Shown: positions 52,288-61,142 of the stretch, one piece after another | Numbering within the stretch: position 1 is the first letter of the stretch | How the letters are laid out: each line of letters begins with the position of its first letter | Assembly (NCBI GenBank): GCA_034423015.1 | Contig: DAOUJG010000053.1 | Location: 72,267 to 136,266 of the forward strand | Reading direction: 5' to 3' | Origin: JAGWBJ01 sp034423015 | Lineage (GTDB): Bacteria; Chloroflexota; Dehalococcoidia; Lucifugimonadales; JAGWBF01 | Length of the DNA: 64,000 nucleotides | The notes under the pieces: model-generated | The model's database searches: none | Told to the model about the DNA's origin: nothing | The model's input: the letters and a program-made list of their open reading frames with translations, nothing else | Translations under genes and position numbers: made by a program

Positions 52288-52803
52288 TCAGTCCGCGGGA
52301 GCGGGGGCGGCATGCTCGTTGGCCGAGCCGTTCCTGGTCCAGGAGTGCTCGTCGGCCTGCCACCTGTAGCCGGCCCCTCGGAGGACCTGCCCGATGGTCT
52401 TGGCGCTGACCTTGGGCGTCCCCTCGGGAGCGTTGCGCAGGGCCTCCTGGAGGCTGGAGAGAGACCAGGCGGGCGACCGGTCGATCTCCCGCTCCACCTC
52501 CCGGAGGATTAGCTGCTTCTCGGCGTCGCCGTACATCCTGTGCCGGCCGGCTCCAGGGAGGGTGTCCAGGGCAGCCATGCCCCGCTCGTGAAACCGCTGC
52601 ACCAGGGCGGCTACGCCGCTGCTGCTCCGCATCCTGGCCGTGCGGGCGGCCTGGGTGAACGACTGGCCCTCGTCCACGGCCAGCAATGCCCGGGCCCGTC
52701 GAATCCGTTCCACCCGTTCGACTCCGGACGCGGCTATACGCATCATCTCCGTCTTCTCGGACTCCGTGAGCTTGCGCAGAGGCTGCTTAGGCTGCCTTCC
52801 CAT
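52288..52803 (-). mobile_element. IS630-like transposase, N-terminal helix-turn-helix part only
   Basis: 171 codons. RKLTESEKTEMMRIA, RARALLAVDEGQSFTQAARTARM and LVQRFHERGMAALDTLPGAGRHRMYG form the HTH and linker of IS630/DUF4817-type transposases, followed by a winged segment (SLSSLQEALRNAPEG, TIGQVLRGAGYRWQ). The DDE catalytic domain is absent, so this is a truncated element or the first of two frameshifted ORFs whose second half is lost. Confidence 0.85.
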
Positions 52804-52843
52804 ATTACTACTGAATCCTCCCTTTACCTACCCGATTTATTCG

Positions 52844-52873
52844 ATTATCGTACACCGTATTTTTGCTTGTCAA
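52844..52873 (-). promoter_or_regulatory. Promoter of the IS630-like ORF
   Basis: TTGACA (52868-52873), 18 nt, GATAAT (52844-52849), in an AT-rich 52804-52930 stretch that contrasts with the GC-rich flanks. Confidence 0.65.
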
Positions 52874-52948
52874 GAGATATTTTTCTATACACAACATCAA
52901 AAAACCCGTGCTTCGACTCTCCGAGGGTCTTGTACTAGAATCCATCGT

Positions 52949-53662
52949 GTGAGACGGGACGTGGGACTGGGCCTGAAACGCTTGGCCTCGGCGGGCCTCG
53001 ACCTGCTGTTTCCGCCCCGGTGCTGCGGATGCGGGCAGCCCGGCGGCTTCCTGTGCCAGGGTTGTGAGGCCCTCGCCCCCACCCTGGAGCCGCCCTACTG
53101 CGGCAGGTGCGCCCACCCCGGCGCCCACCGGGCTACCTGCGGCTGCGGGCCGTTGGCGGTGGACGGAATCAGGGCCCCATACCTGCTGGAAGGTCCGGTC
53201 CGCAAGGCGGTCCACGAGCTCAAGTACAGGAACCTGAGGGCGGCGGCTCCCCGCCTGGGCGGCCTGTTGGCCGCGTGGATGGAGAAGAGCCCCGTCCCTG
53301 GGGACCTCCTCGTTCCCATCCCCCTGCACCGGCGGCAGCTCCGCAGCAGGGGCTACAACCAGTCGGCCATGCTGGCCCGGGAGGTGTCCAGGGGCGCCGG
53401 CCTGGCCCTGGCGGGGAACGCACTGGCCCGCGTCCGGGACTCGGCGCCCCAGGTGTCCCTGTCGTCGCGCCTGGACCGGGCCCGTAACGTGGAGGGCAGC
53501 TTTCGTTGCGTGGGAGACGTGAGGGGCGCCAGGGTGGTGCTGGTGGACGACGTGGTGACCACCGGCAGCACGATGTCCGCGTGCGCCGAGGCCCTCAAGT
53601 CGGCGGGCGCCCGCTCGGTTTGGGGCATCGCCCTGGCCCGGCAGCCCTACCGGGCGGCGTAG
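52949..53662 (+). CDS. comF: ComF family phosphoribosyltransferase
   Basis: 237 residues from GTG 52949. N-terminal zinc ribbon CCGCGQPGGFLCQGC and YCGRCAHPGAHRATCGC, then LVPIPLHRRQLRSRGYNQS and the PRPP motif VVLVDDVVTTGST. ComF is linked to DNA uptake and GntX-type processes. Stands alone. Confidence 0.92.
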   Translation: MRRDVGLGLKRLASAGLDLLFPPRCCGCGQPGGFLCQGCEALAPTLEPPYCGRCAHPGAHRATCGCGPLAVDGIRAPYLLEGPVRKAVHELKYRNLRAAAPRLGGLLAAWMEKSPVPGDLLVPIPLHRRQLRSRGYNQSAMLAREVSRGAGLALAGNALARVRDSAPQVSLSSRLDRARNVEGSFRCVGDVRGARVVLVDDVVTTGSTMSACAEALKSAGARSVWGIALARQPYRAA

Positions 53663-53670
53663 GGGCCTCG

Positions 53671-53729
53671 CCGCTACCGGAGCTCGACGGCCCGGTCGCC
53701 CCCGCTACCGGAGCTCGACGGCCCGGTCG
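53671..53729. repeat. 28-bp direct duplication at the 3' end of the CMD gene
   Basis: The 28-bp string at 53671-53698 recurs identically at 53702-53729. The second copy contains the stop and last codons of the minus-strand CMD gene, so the first copy is a duplicated gene tail. Confidence 0.95.
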
Positions 53730-54103
53730 ATGGAAGGCAGGTCGGGGCGGAAGGTGGCCCTCCACGCCTCCAGGCCGTTGGCCCTGGACACGTTGCCCAC
53801 CCAGCCGCCCACCAGCATGATGGCTTCCAACAGCTCCTCCGGGGAGGCGCCGGCCCTGTTGGCCGCGTGCATGTGGACCTTCAGGTGCTCCACCGTATCC
53901 TTCTCGGCTATGCAGGCCACCACCAGCAGCAGCTCCTTGGTCTTCCGGTCCAGCAGGGACTCGCCCAGGTACTCGGCGTACACCCTCTTGTTAAGCTCCT
54001 TGAGCCCTTCCAGGTCTATCTCGGCCAGGAAGTCGTGAAGGCCGTAGCGGAACCCCCGGAGCCTGGTGGTCTCCTCCAGTACTCGCTCTTTCTCGGTGGA
54101 CAT
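53705..54103 (-). CDS. Carboxymuconolactone-decarboxylase (CMD) family protein
   Basis: 132 residues, all-helical. KTKELLLVVACIAEKDTVEHLKVHMHAANRAGASPEELLEAI is the CMD/AhpD core, but the AhpD C-x-x-C pair is absent (a single Cys near 64), so it is a decarboxylase-like rather than a disulfide-reductase-like member. Function unknown. Followed upstream on the minus strand by lhgO, 22 nt away, possibly co-transcribed. Confidence 0.85.
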   Translation of the reverse strand: MSTEKERVLEETTRLRGFRYGLHDFLAEIDLEGLKELNKRVYAEYLGESLLDRKTKELLLVVACIAEKDTVEHLKVHMHAANRAGASPEELLEAIMLVGGWVGNVSRANGLEAWRATFRPDLPSIDRAVELR

Positions 54104-54125
54104 GCGCCGCCCCCTTTCAGGCCGT

Positions 54126-55343
54126 CTAGGTCTCGAGGTCGAAGGACTCGGCCGCCAGCCCCACGATGTGCTCGCCTATCGCCAGGGAGGAGGTGGCGCC
54201 GGGAGAGGGGGCGTTGAGCACGTGGATGGCACCCTGGCTGCGGTGGATGCTGAAGTCGTCCAGCAGCCTGCCGTCGCGGTCCACCGCCTGGGCCCGGACT
54301 CCCGCGCCTCCCGGGGCCAGGTCCTCCGCCCGGACCCCCGGCAGCAGCCGCTGGAGGTCCCGGAGGAAGACCCGCTTGCTGAAGGAGCGGTGCATCTCTC
54401 CCAGGCCGGTCTTCCACGTCTTCCGGGTCATGGCCCAGAACCCCCGGAAAGCCAGCGTGCCCATGGTGTCTCCCAGGCTGACGGCCGTCTTGGTGTACCC
54501 CTCCCGCGCCAGGGCCAGCACGGCGTTGGGGCCCGCCTCCACGTCCCCGTGGATGCTGCGGGTGAAGTGGACTCCCAGGAAGGGAAACCTGGGGTTGGGG
54601 ACGGGGTATATGAGGGCCTTCACCAGGTCCCGGCGGTCCTCGCGTATGGTGTAGTACTCGCCCCGGAAGGGGATGATGCGGACTCCCGGGTCCACGCCCA
54701 TCATCCGCGCCACCCGGTCCGCGTGGAGGCCCGCGCAGTTGATGAGGTACCGGGACTCCAGGCCGCCCCCGGTGGTCTCCAGCCTGATGGCCCCCTGCCG
54801 CGCCGATATGCCGACCACCCGGCGCCCCGTCATGATCTCCGCCCCCGCCGAGCGCGCCTGCTCCGCGTAGATGCCGGCCACCTGCGTGAAGTCGACGATC
54901 CCCGTGCCCGGCGCGTGGAGGGCGGCCACGCCATGGGCGTTGGGCTCGAGCTCCCGCAGGCGCTCGGGGCCTATCTTCTGCAGGCCGGGGACGCCGTTGG
55001 CCACCCCCCGCTGGTACAGCTCTTCCATCCGGCCCAGCTCCGACTCGTCGGTGGCCACGATGACCTTGCCGCACCGCTGGTAGTCGACCCCGTTCTCGTC
55101 GCAGAACCGGACCATGGACTCCACGCCCTGGACGCAGAACTGGGCCTTGCGGGAGCCGGGGCGGTAGTAGATGCCCGAGTGGATGACGCCGCTGTTGTGG
55201 CCGGTCTGGTGGGTGGCCAGCTCCCGCTCCTTCTCCACCACCGCCACCCTGCGCCTGGGGTACCGGCGGGTCAGGTGGAGGGCCGTCGCCAGGCCGATGA
55301 TCCCGCCGCCCACGATGGCGACGTCGTAGCCGCCGGGGTTCAC
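54126..55343 (-). CDS. lhgO: L-2-hydroxyglutarate oxidase (LhgO family)
   Basis: 405 residues, FAD-dependent. VAIVGGGIIGLATALHL is the FAD motif; THQTGHNSGVIHSGIYYRPGS and LINCAGLHADRVARM are LhgO/L2HGDH signatures. Oxidises L-2-hydroxyglutarate to 2-oxoglutarate. It precedes the CMD gene and follows an Ldh2-type dehydrogenase; both act on 2-hydroxy acids. Confidence 0.92.
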   Translation of the reverse strand: MNPGGYDVAIVGGGIIGLATALHLTRRYPRRRVAVVEKERELATHQTGHNSGVIHSGIYYRPGSRKAQFCVQGVESMVRFCDENGVDYQRCGKVIVATDESELGRMEELYQRGVANGVPGLQKIGPERLRELEPNAHGVAALHAPGTGIVDFTQVAGIYAEQARSAGAEIMTGRRVVGISARQGAIRLETTGGGLESRYLINCAGLHADRVARMMGVDPGVRIIPFRGEYYTIREDRRDLVKALIYPVPNPRFPFLGVHFTRSIHGDVEAGPNAVLALAREGYTKTAVSLGDTMGTLAFRGFWAMTRKTWKTGLGEMHRSFSKRVFLRDLQRLLPGVRAEDLAPGGAGVRAQAVDRDGRLLDDFSIHRSQGAIHVLNAPSPGATSSLAIGEHIVGLAAESFDLET

Positions 55344-55384
55344 GGCGTCTCCCGGGGGCAGCCGGCCGGCCCTGCCGGCACAGC

Positions 55385-55429
55385 CCCGGTCAGCTCAGGC
55401 CCGGCTAGCTCAGCCCCGGCTAGCTGAGA
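55385..55429. repeat. Three 15-bp imperfect tandem repeats at the Ldh2-type gene end
   Basis: Units CCCGG(T/C)(C/T)AGCT(C/G)AG(G/C/A) at 55385-55399, 55400-55414 and 55415-55429. The third contains the stop codon of the dehydrogenase. No other feature in 55344-55419. Confidence 0.8.
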
Positions 55430-56523
55430 ACGTAGGGGATGTCCATCTCGCTGCAGGTGTCCTTGAACCACTCCAGCACCTCCCTGTGCAGGGGAATGCC
55501 ATTGGCCCGCCGGTCCACCTCTGCCTCCCGCTCGGCGAGGCCGGGATACAGCACCCGCTCCGCCCCGGGGGCCGGAGGTGTGGTCCGGAGGGCCCGCAGG
55601 AAATCGTCCATCAGGGACTTGAACCGGTCCACGTCGGTGAACGCGTCTATGCGGTAGGCGGCGACCATGTGGCTGAAGTTGGGCCTGCCCGGCACCATGC
55701 CGAAGGCGGTGCCCGACAGGGGCCCGGTGAGGATGTCCACCACGCAGCCCAGGCCGTAGCCCTTGTGGGAGCCCATCTCCCGGGTGCTGCCCAACGCCAG
55801 CTGGTGGTACTGCTTCTCGGCCCCCGGCGCCCATTCGGAAGACATGGGGACGGGCTCCATGAGGGGTGTGCCGTCCAGGTCGGCGACCCACCCGGGGAGC
55901 AGGTCGACCCCCAGGCGGGAGGCCAGCCCCAGCTTGTTCCCCGCCACCACGCTGGTGGCCGCGTCGAAGACGAAGGGCGGCTCCTCCCCCGCCGGGGCGG
56001 CCAGGGCGATGGGGTTGGTCCCCAGCCTCGGCTCGGCCCCGAAGGTGGGCAGGACGCTGGGAGGGCAGCCGGTCATGCACACCCCGATCATGTCGTGCTC
56101 CAGGGCCATCATCGCGTGGTAGGAGGCCATGCCCAGGTGCCGCCCGTTGGAGACGGTCACCATACCCAGCCCCACGTTGCGCGCCTTCTCGATGGCGATC
56201 TCCATCGCCCTGGGAGTGACGATGATGCCCAGGCCCGCGTCCGAGTCGACGTTGGCCGTGGCCGGGGTCTGGCGGACGATGCGCCAGTTGGGCCTGGCGT
56301 TTATCTCCCCGCTGTTGTAGCCCGAGACGTAGGCCCGGAGCATGTTGGAGACCCCGTGGCTGTCCACATTCCGCACGTCGGCGGTGACGAGGACGTCGGT
56401 GGCCAGATCAGCGTCCTCCGCGGGCACGTTCACCTTCCGGAAGATCTGGCTGACGGTGCTTCGCAGGGCATCCTCGCGGACGCGTACCGCGTCCTCTTCC
56501 CTGACGTGGAACTGCTCCAGCAT
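55420..56523 (-). CDS. Ldh2/YlbC-type malate/L-sulfolactate dehydrogenase family
   Basis: 367 residues of the NAD(P)H-dependent Ldh_2 fold. TADVRNVDSHGVSNMLRAY, GLGMVTVSNGRHLGMASYHA and LGTNPIALAAP are the conserved substrate and nucleotide segments. Members act on malate, lactate, ureidoglycolate or sulfolactate; the substrate here is unknown. ATG at 56523 (MLEQFHVREED) gives the family start. A TTGCCC-17-TATCAT promoter lies at 56563-56591. Organised with lhgO and the CMD protein. Confidence 0.9.
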   Translation of the reverse strand: MLEQFHVREEDAVRVREDALRSTVSQIFRKVNVPAEDADLATDVLVTADVRNVDSHGVSNMLRAYVSGYNSGEINARPNWRIVRQTPATANVDSDAGLGIIVTPRAMEIAIEKARNVGLGMVTVSNGRHLGMASYHAMMALEHDMIGVCMTGCPPSVLPTFGAEPRLGTNPIALAAPAGEEPPFVFDAATSVVAGNKLGLASRLGVDLLPGWVADLDGTPLMEPVPMSSEWAPGAEKQYHQLALGSTREMGSHKGYGLGCVVDILTGPLSGTAFGMVPGRPNFSHMVAAYRIDAFTDVDRFKSLMDDFLRALRTTPPAPGAERVLYPGLAEREAEVDRRANGIPLHREVLEWFKDTCSEMDIPYVLS

Positions 56524-56562
56524 GGCTCTCCTTCGCACGGCGTCGGGGCCGGAGATGCGCCC

Positions 56563-56591
56563 ATGATACACGCTGGCTTCCCGTTGGGCAA
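56563..56591 (-). promoter_or_regulatory. Promoter of the Ldh2-type dehydrogenase gene
   Basis: TTGCCC (56586-56591), 17 nt, TATCAT (56563-56568) on the minus strand. Nothing else recognised between 56592 and the plus-strand promoter at 56705. Confidence 0.55.
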
Positions 56592-56704
56592 CGGAATCAG
56601 GACGGCGTACTCCGGCCAACTTCGACGCCGGTCCAGGAAGCATACATGCACGAATTTGGGAAATGACAGCACGTTATCGTAGCTTTTTCGTCACGCAGAC
56701 CCCG

Positions 56705-56734
56705 TTGACAAATCAAGCGTCCATCTGCTACCGT
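56705..56734 (+). promoter_or_regulatory. Promoter of the second family-5 binding lipoprotein
   Basis: TTGACA (56705-56710), 18 nt, TACCGT (56729-56734), 55 nt before the ATG. GGGGAGG 6 nt before the ATG is a strong ribosome site. Confidence 0.65.
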
Positions 56735-56788
56735 TTCGCCGGTTGCCCCCGCGCAACGCGCGTGACAAACAAATAGGGGAGGTCACAC

Positions 56789-58576
56789 ATGTCCCTGTTC
56801 AAGTTACCGTACATGCTCCTCATCCCGTTGGCGCTCCTGCTGGTCGTGGGAATGGCCTGCGGCGGTGACGATCCCACCGAGGCTCCGACGACTGCGCCGG
56901 CGCCCGCCACCACGGCCCCGGAGGCGACTATGGCTCCCGAGGCGACCATGGCCGCCGAGGCGACCATGGCCCCCGAGGCCACGGCCGCTCCCACGGCTAT
57001 GGCCGAGGCCACGGCCACTCCCGAGGCGATGCCGGGAGATGACGGTTTGGCCGACAAGCTGATCATCGCCATCAACAACTTCGACAAGGACGACCTGGAC
57101 CCCTACAGGTCCGGGAAGACCAACCTGGCCAGCCCCGACCCCTTCGCCGACTTCCTCATCGGGGTCACCCGGGACAACCAGCTCACCAATGTCTGGGGTT
57201 GGTCGGATAGCTGGGAGCAGATAGACGGCAAGACCTGGGACCTGACCCTGAGGGAGGACCTCAAGTACCACGACGACTACGGGTTCGCCGACGCCGCCGA
57301 CGTGGCGGAGATCATGGATCTGTGGACCACCGACGAAGCCGTCGGGTCCCAGTGCCTGTACTGCGGGAATTGGGTGAACCTGTACGACCGCGCCGAGATC
57401 CTGGACGACCACAAGATTCGGATACATCTGCAGAGCTCCTACCCCCTGTTCTTCAATATCCTGCCCCCCATCGGCGGCTCCGACCTGTTCATGTTCTCGG
57501 TAGACGCCCTCAACGACGGTGGCGGGACAGCCCTGGGGTACGAGAACCTGAGCGCCCCGGGCACTGGCCCCTGGGACTTCGAAGACCGCGCATTGGGACA
57601 GTTCTTCCTGTACTCCCGCTGGGACGAGTACTACAGCCACGACTTCCGCTCCAACTACAAGGAGATGGAGCTGGTCCTATCCTCCGAGGACGCGCCCCGC
57701 ATTGCCCTGGTGCAGACGGGGGCCGCCCACATGGCCAACAGCTCGGGCCCCTTCGTGGAGGAGATACGGGCCGCGGGCCTGGAGGTCGACGGCGCCAAGA
57801 TGGTGGACAATGTCTACGGCAACTTCTACCAGAGCTACGACGAGGGGCACTGCACCAACAAGCTGGGCGTGCGCAAGGCCCTGAACCTCGCCGTGGACGC
57901 CGAGGCCATTGTCGATGCCCTGTGGGCCCCCGGCACCGCGACCAGGATCTCCCACCCCTACACCAGCCCCTTCGTAGAGAGCTGGGACCCCAGCCTGGGC
58001 CTCTACGGCTACGACCCGGACGAGGCGATGCTCCTGCTGGAGCAGGAGGGCTGCGCGGGATTCGACATAGTCGTCTACGGCTTCGCCTACGCCGCCGGCC
58101 CCGAGATGCTGGACATGCAGGACTCCATATGCACCTACTTCAACGCCGTCGGCGTCAACTGCACCTTCACCCCCATCGACGCCACCGCCGTCCGGCCCCT
58201 GAGGCAGGAGGAGAAACTGGGCTCCGCCGACGGCCCGCCACACTCGGGGGCCCACTGGATCCCCTCGGCCAGGAACTTCGGCGAGATGCTCCGAAGCCAC
58301 GGCCTCTGCCCCTCCCGGGGCGGCTCGGTCTGCGGCATGGCACAGCAGGACAAGTACCTGGCGCTGAAGGACCAGTACGCCACCGAGGCAGACCCCGCCA
58401 CGAGACAGGACCTGGCCAAGAGGATTAGCAGGATGGTCTTCGACGAGTACGAGGGTGGCATACCCATCGCCTCCAGGGACTGGATATGGGCTGTCGACCC
58501 CAACAAGATCTGCGGTTGGGAGCCCATCGACGGCACCGCCGCCCGGCCCATGTGGAACACCGTCGTACCCTGCTAG
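56789..58576 (+). CDS. ABC transporter solute-binding lipoprotein, family 5
   Basis: 595 residues. Signal peptide ending VVGMAC, then an EATMAP-repeat linker of about 55 residues (Ala/Glu/Thr/Met/Pro-rich). The mature part is a family-5 binding protein: WDLTLREDLKYHDD, GTGPWDFED, GVRKALNLAVDAEAIVDALW. It has more Cys (QCLYCGNW, GVNCTF, ICGWE) than typical, perhaps forming disulfides. The operon lacks permease genes, so it is an orphan. It is the second such protein in the window, with a different linker from the one at 16570. Confidence 0.9.
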   Translation: MSLFKLPYMLLIPLALLLVVGMACGGDDPTEAPTTAPAPATTAPEATMAPEATMAAEATMAPEATAAPTAMAEATATPEAMPGDDGLADKLIIAINNFDKDDLDPYRSGKTNLASPDPFADFLIGVTRDNQLTNVWGWSDSWEQIDGKTWDLTLREDLKYHDDYGFADAADVAEIMDLWTTDEAVGSQCLYCGNWVNLYDRAEILDDHKIRIHLQSSYPLFFNILPPIGGSDLFMFSVDALNDGGGTALGYENLSAPGTGPWDFEDRALGQFFLYSRWDEYYSHDFRSNYKEMELVLSSEDAPRIALVQTGAAHMANSSGPFVEEIRAAGLEVDGAKMVDNVYGNFYQSYDEGHCTNKLGVRKALNLAVDAEAIVDALWAPGTATRISHPYTSPFVESWDPSLGLYGYDPDEAMLLLEQEGCAGFDIVVYGFAYAAGPEMLDMQDSICTYFNAVGVNCTFTPIDATAVRPLRQEEKLGSADGPPHSGAHWIPSARNFGEMLRSHGLCPSRGGSVCGMAQQDKYLALKDQYATEADPATRQDLAKRISRMVFDEYEGGIPIASRDWIWAVDPNKICGWEPIDGTAARPMWNTVVPC

Positions 58577-58618
58577 ACCCGGGGTACGGCGGGTTGGCCG
58601 CCCGTTATATAAGGAGAG

Positions 58619-58642
58619 GGGACCCCAAGAGATTGGGGTCCC
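58619..58642. terminator. Terminator-like hairpin after the lipoprotein gene
   Basis: GGGACCCCAA and TTGGGGTCCC around a GAGA tetraloop, 42 nt after the stop, followed by TTCGCTT. The T-tract is weak, so termination may be partial. Confidence 0.7.
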
Positions 58643-58765
58643 TTCGCTTGTCCCGTCCCCCGGCGTCCGCACGGCTCCGGGGGGGAGCGGCCCCGGGTCC
58701 CTTGAGGTCGGGGGCGTTTCGGGAATAGACTGTAACCATACCGCGAGGGGACCGGAGAGGACGTC

Positions 58766-59302
58766 ATGGCCAACGTGGTGCTGGTAGTGGACATGCTGAA
58801 GGGCTTCCTGGAGCCGGGGCACAACCTGTACTGTGGCGACGCATCCAGGGACATCGTGCCCAACGTCCGGGGCCTGCTCCAGCGGGAGCAAGAGGCGGGC
58901 TCCGCCATTCTCTTCATATGCGACAACCACGAGCCCGACGACCTGGAGTTCAGGATGTTCCCCGTGCACTGCGTGAAGGGCACGGCCGAGACCCACGTGA
59001 TACCCGAGCTTCAGGAGTTCGTGGCGGGGGACAACCTGGTGCCCAAGAACCGGTACAGCGGGTTCTTCGACACGGACCTGGAGGAGCGGCTGCGGGAGCT
59101 CTCGCCCGAGGCGGTCATAGTGTGCGGTGTGTGTACCGACATCTGCGTGCTCCACACCGCCGCGGACGCGCGAAACCGCGACTACACGGTGGAGGTGCCC
59201 ACGGACTGCGTGGCCAGCTTCGACCCCGACGCCCACCGGTGGGCCCTGGGACACCTGGAGAAGATCCTGGGAGCCCGGCTGGTCACCGCCGCCCGGGCCT
59301 AG
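58766..59302 (+). CDS. Isochorismatase-family cysteine hydrolase (nicotinamidase-like)
   Basis: 178 residues. VLVVDMLKGFLEPG has the catalytic Asp, VPKNRYSGFFDTDL the Lys and IVCGVCTDICVLHTAADA the nucleophile Cys region, the D-K-C triad of the family. The overall pattern (CGV-C-T-D-I-C-V) is close to nicotinamidase/pyrazinamidase, so NAD salvage is possible. Monocistronic; converges with thiS. Confidence 0.88.
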   Translation: MANVVLVVDMLKGFLEPGHNLYCGDASRDIVPNVRGLLQREQEAGSAILFICDNHEPDDLEFRMFPVHCVKGTAETHVIPELQEFVAGDNLVPKNRYSGFFDTDLEERLRELSPEAVIVCGVCTDICVLHTAADARNRDYTVEVPTDCVASFDPDAHRWALGHLEKILGARLVTAARA

Positions 59303-59339
59303 CTGTTTCTCGCCGCCGGGCTCGGCACGCCCTGGGGAG

Positions 59340-59543
59340 TTACCCGCCGCCCACGGGCCTGACGATCTCCAGCACGTCGCCCTCCTTCAAGAGGACCTCC
59401 GGGTACCTGTCCTTCTCCAGGACGATGCCGTTGTACCCCACGGCCACGTGCTGCAGGTTCACGTCGTAGCTCTCGAGGAAGCTCACCAGGTCCACGGAGC
59501 CGTCCACGTATCGGGGCTTGCCGTTGACCGTCAGCGTTATCAT
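59340..59543 (-). CDS. thiS: Sulfur carrier protein ThiS
   Basis: 67 residues, ubiquitin-like fold, ending VGGG with the C-terminal Gly-Gly needed for thiocarboxylation (one extra Gly). ITLTVNGKPRYVDG and VAVGYNGIVLEKD are ThiS-like. Donates sulfur to ThiG. Last gene of thiG-thiE-thiS; overlaps thiE by 4 nt. Confidence 0.93.
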   Translation of the reverse strand: MITLTVNGKPRYVDGSVDLVSFLESYDVNLQHVAVGYNGIVLEKDRYPEVLLKEGDVLEIVRPVGGG

Positions 59544-60214
59544 CGCGACCCTCTCCCCGCGCCCGAGACCTGGCGCGCCCCGGCCGCCTCGTCCATGGCG
59601 TTACGCAGCTCCCGGGCCGCCCGGCGGGGGTCCTCGGCTCCCAGAATGGCCCTGATCACCGCGGCCCCGGCTGCGCCGGCCTTCAGCACCTCGCCCACGT
59701 TGGCCGCCGTTATGCCTCCGATGCCGGCCAGGGGGACCATCACCCGACCCGCCGCCGCGGCCAGCAAGCCCGGGCCTGCCGGCCGCCCTCCGGCGTGGGA
59801 CTGGGTGGGGAAGACCGCGCCCACCAGCAGGAGGTCGGCCCCCTCCCCCTCGGCGGTCACGGCCCCTTCCACCGTGTGGACGGACCGCCCCACCAGCATC
59901 TCCGGCCCGGCAACCTGGCGGGCCGCCTGGACGGAGAGACCCTCCTCGCCGAGCTGCACTCCATCGGCGCCGCAGGCCGCGGCCACGTCCACACGTTCGT
60001 TGACGAAAAGCAAGGCCCGCCCCTCGGTGACCCGTCGCAGGCCGCGGGCCACCTCCAGCAGGGGCCCTCCGGCCAGTCCCTTCTCCCTTAGCTGCACCAG
60101 GTCGACACCGCCCTGGAGGGCCAGGTCCACCTTGCGCTCCAGCTCCCGGGGGTCAGGCCGCCAGAAGCGTGCGTCGGTTACCAGGCACAGGCACGGCGCG
60201 GGTATGGCGCTCAT
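59540..60214 (-). CDS. thiE: Thiamine-phosphate synthase
   Basis: 224 residues, TIM barrel. CLVTDARFW, VQLREKGLAGGPLLEVARGL, LFVNERVDVAAACGADGVQLGE and PLAGIGGITAANVGEVLKAGAAG form the active site. Joins HMP-PP and HET-P. Second gene of the operon, 4 nt after thiG. Confidence 0.95.
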   Translation of the reverse strand: MSAIPAPCLCLVTDARFWRPDPRELERKVDLALQGGVDLVQLREKGLAGGPLLEVARGLRRVTEGRALLFVNERVDVAAACGADGVQLGEEGLSVQAARQVAGPEMLVGRSVHTVEGAVTAEGEGADLLLVGAVFPTQSHAGGRPAGPGLLAAAAGRVMVPLAGIGGITAANVGEVLKAGAAGAAVIRAILGAEDPRRAARELRNAMDEAAGARQVSGAGRGSR

Positions 60215-60218
60215 GGCG

Positions 60219-61010
60219 CTACGTGGCCGCCGGAGTCGGTTGGGCCACGTCCTCCGTGGGGCTGCTGGCGTCGGCGTAGGCCTGCGTGGGCATCCTGCCG
60301 GCCACGTAGGCCGCGCGCCCGCCCTCCACGCCCAGCCTGAACGCGTGGGCCATCAGGGCGGGGTCGGTGGCGCGGGCTATGGCGCTGTTCACCAGGACGG
60401 CGTCGGCCCCCATCTCCAGGGCCTGGGATGCGTCCGAGGGCACCCCGAGGCCCGCGTCCACCACCACCGGCACCCCGGCCTGCTCCACGATGATGCGTAT
60501 CTCCTCGGCGGTGTGGATGCCCTGGCCGGAGCCTATGGCCGAGCCCAGGGGCATCACCGTGGCGCATCCCGCCTCCTCCAGGCGCATGGCCAGCACCGGG
60601 TCGGCGTGGATGTAGGGGAGCACCACGAAGCCGTCGTCGATGAGGCGGCGGGCCGCCTCCAGGGTGCCCACCGGGTCCGGAAGGAGGTACTTGGGGTCCG
60701 GGATCACCTCCAGTTTGACCCAGTTGGAGCTGCTGACCTGCCGTCCCAGCCGTGCCGTGAACACCGCCTCCTCCACCGTGCGGCATCCGGCGGTGTTGGG
60801 CAGCACCTGGTACCTGTTCCAGTCGATGTAGTCTAGGATGGTCTTCTTGTTGGGGTCGTCCAGGTCCAGGCGCCTGATGGCTACGGTGACCATCTCGGTG
60901 CCCGACGCCTCGACGGACCGGACCATATCCTCCACCGTGCGGTACCGCCCGGTGCCCAGGATGAGCCGCGAGCTGAACCTCTTCCCCGCTATCACAAGGT
61001 CGTCGTCCAT
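60219..61010 (-). CDS. thiG: Thiazole synthase
   Basis: 263 residues. LILGTGRYRTVEDMVRSVEASGTEMVTVAIRR is the ThiG start; NWVKLEVIPDPKYLLPD carries the Schiff-base Lys; GSAIGSGQGI and VVVDAGLGVPSDASQALEMGADAVLVNSAIA bind phosphate. Forms the thiazole moiety with ThiS-thiocarboxylate. Directly follows a TPP riboswitch. Confidence 0.96.
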   Translation of the reverse strand: MDDDLVIAGKRFSSRLILGTGRYRTVEDMVRSVEASGTEMVTVAIRRLDLDDPNKKTILDYIDWNRYQVLPNTAGCRTVEEAVFTARLGRQVSSSNWVKLEVIPDPKYLLPDPVGTLEAARRLIDDGFVVLPYIHADPVLAMRLEEAGCATVMPLGSAIGSGQGIHTAEEIRIIVEQAGVPVVVDAGLGVPSDASQALEMGADAVLVNSAIARATDPALMAHAFRLGVEGGRAAYVAGRMPTQAYADASSPTEDVAQPTPAAT

Positions 61011-61034
61011 GGCGCCGCTCCTTTACGTCCCGGC

Positions 61035-61067
61035 AAAAAAGAAGGCCGCCGGGCTCCCTACTCCGGC
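61035..61067 (-). terminator. Riboswitch terminator before thiG
   Basis: GGCCG (61063-61067) can pair with CGGCC (61043-61047), with a longer GCCGCC further upstream as a competing arm, and T6 at 61035-61040 follows on the minus strand 24 nt before the thiG ATG. Confidence 0.6.
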
Positions 61068-61142
61068 CGACAGACCGGGGCTCCCCCAGGGCTTCCGCCA
61101 ATGGGGGGTAGAGAAGCTGGCGGCGGGTGCCTTCCAACCAAC

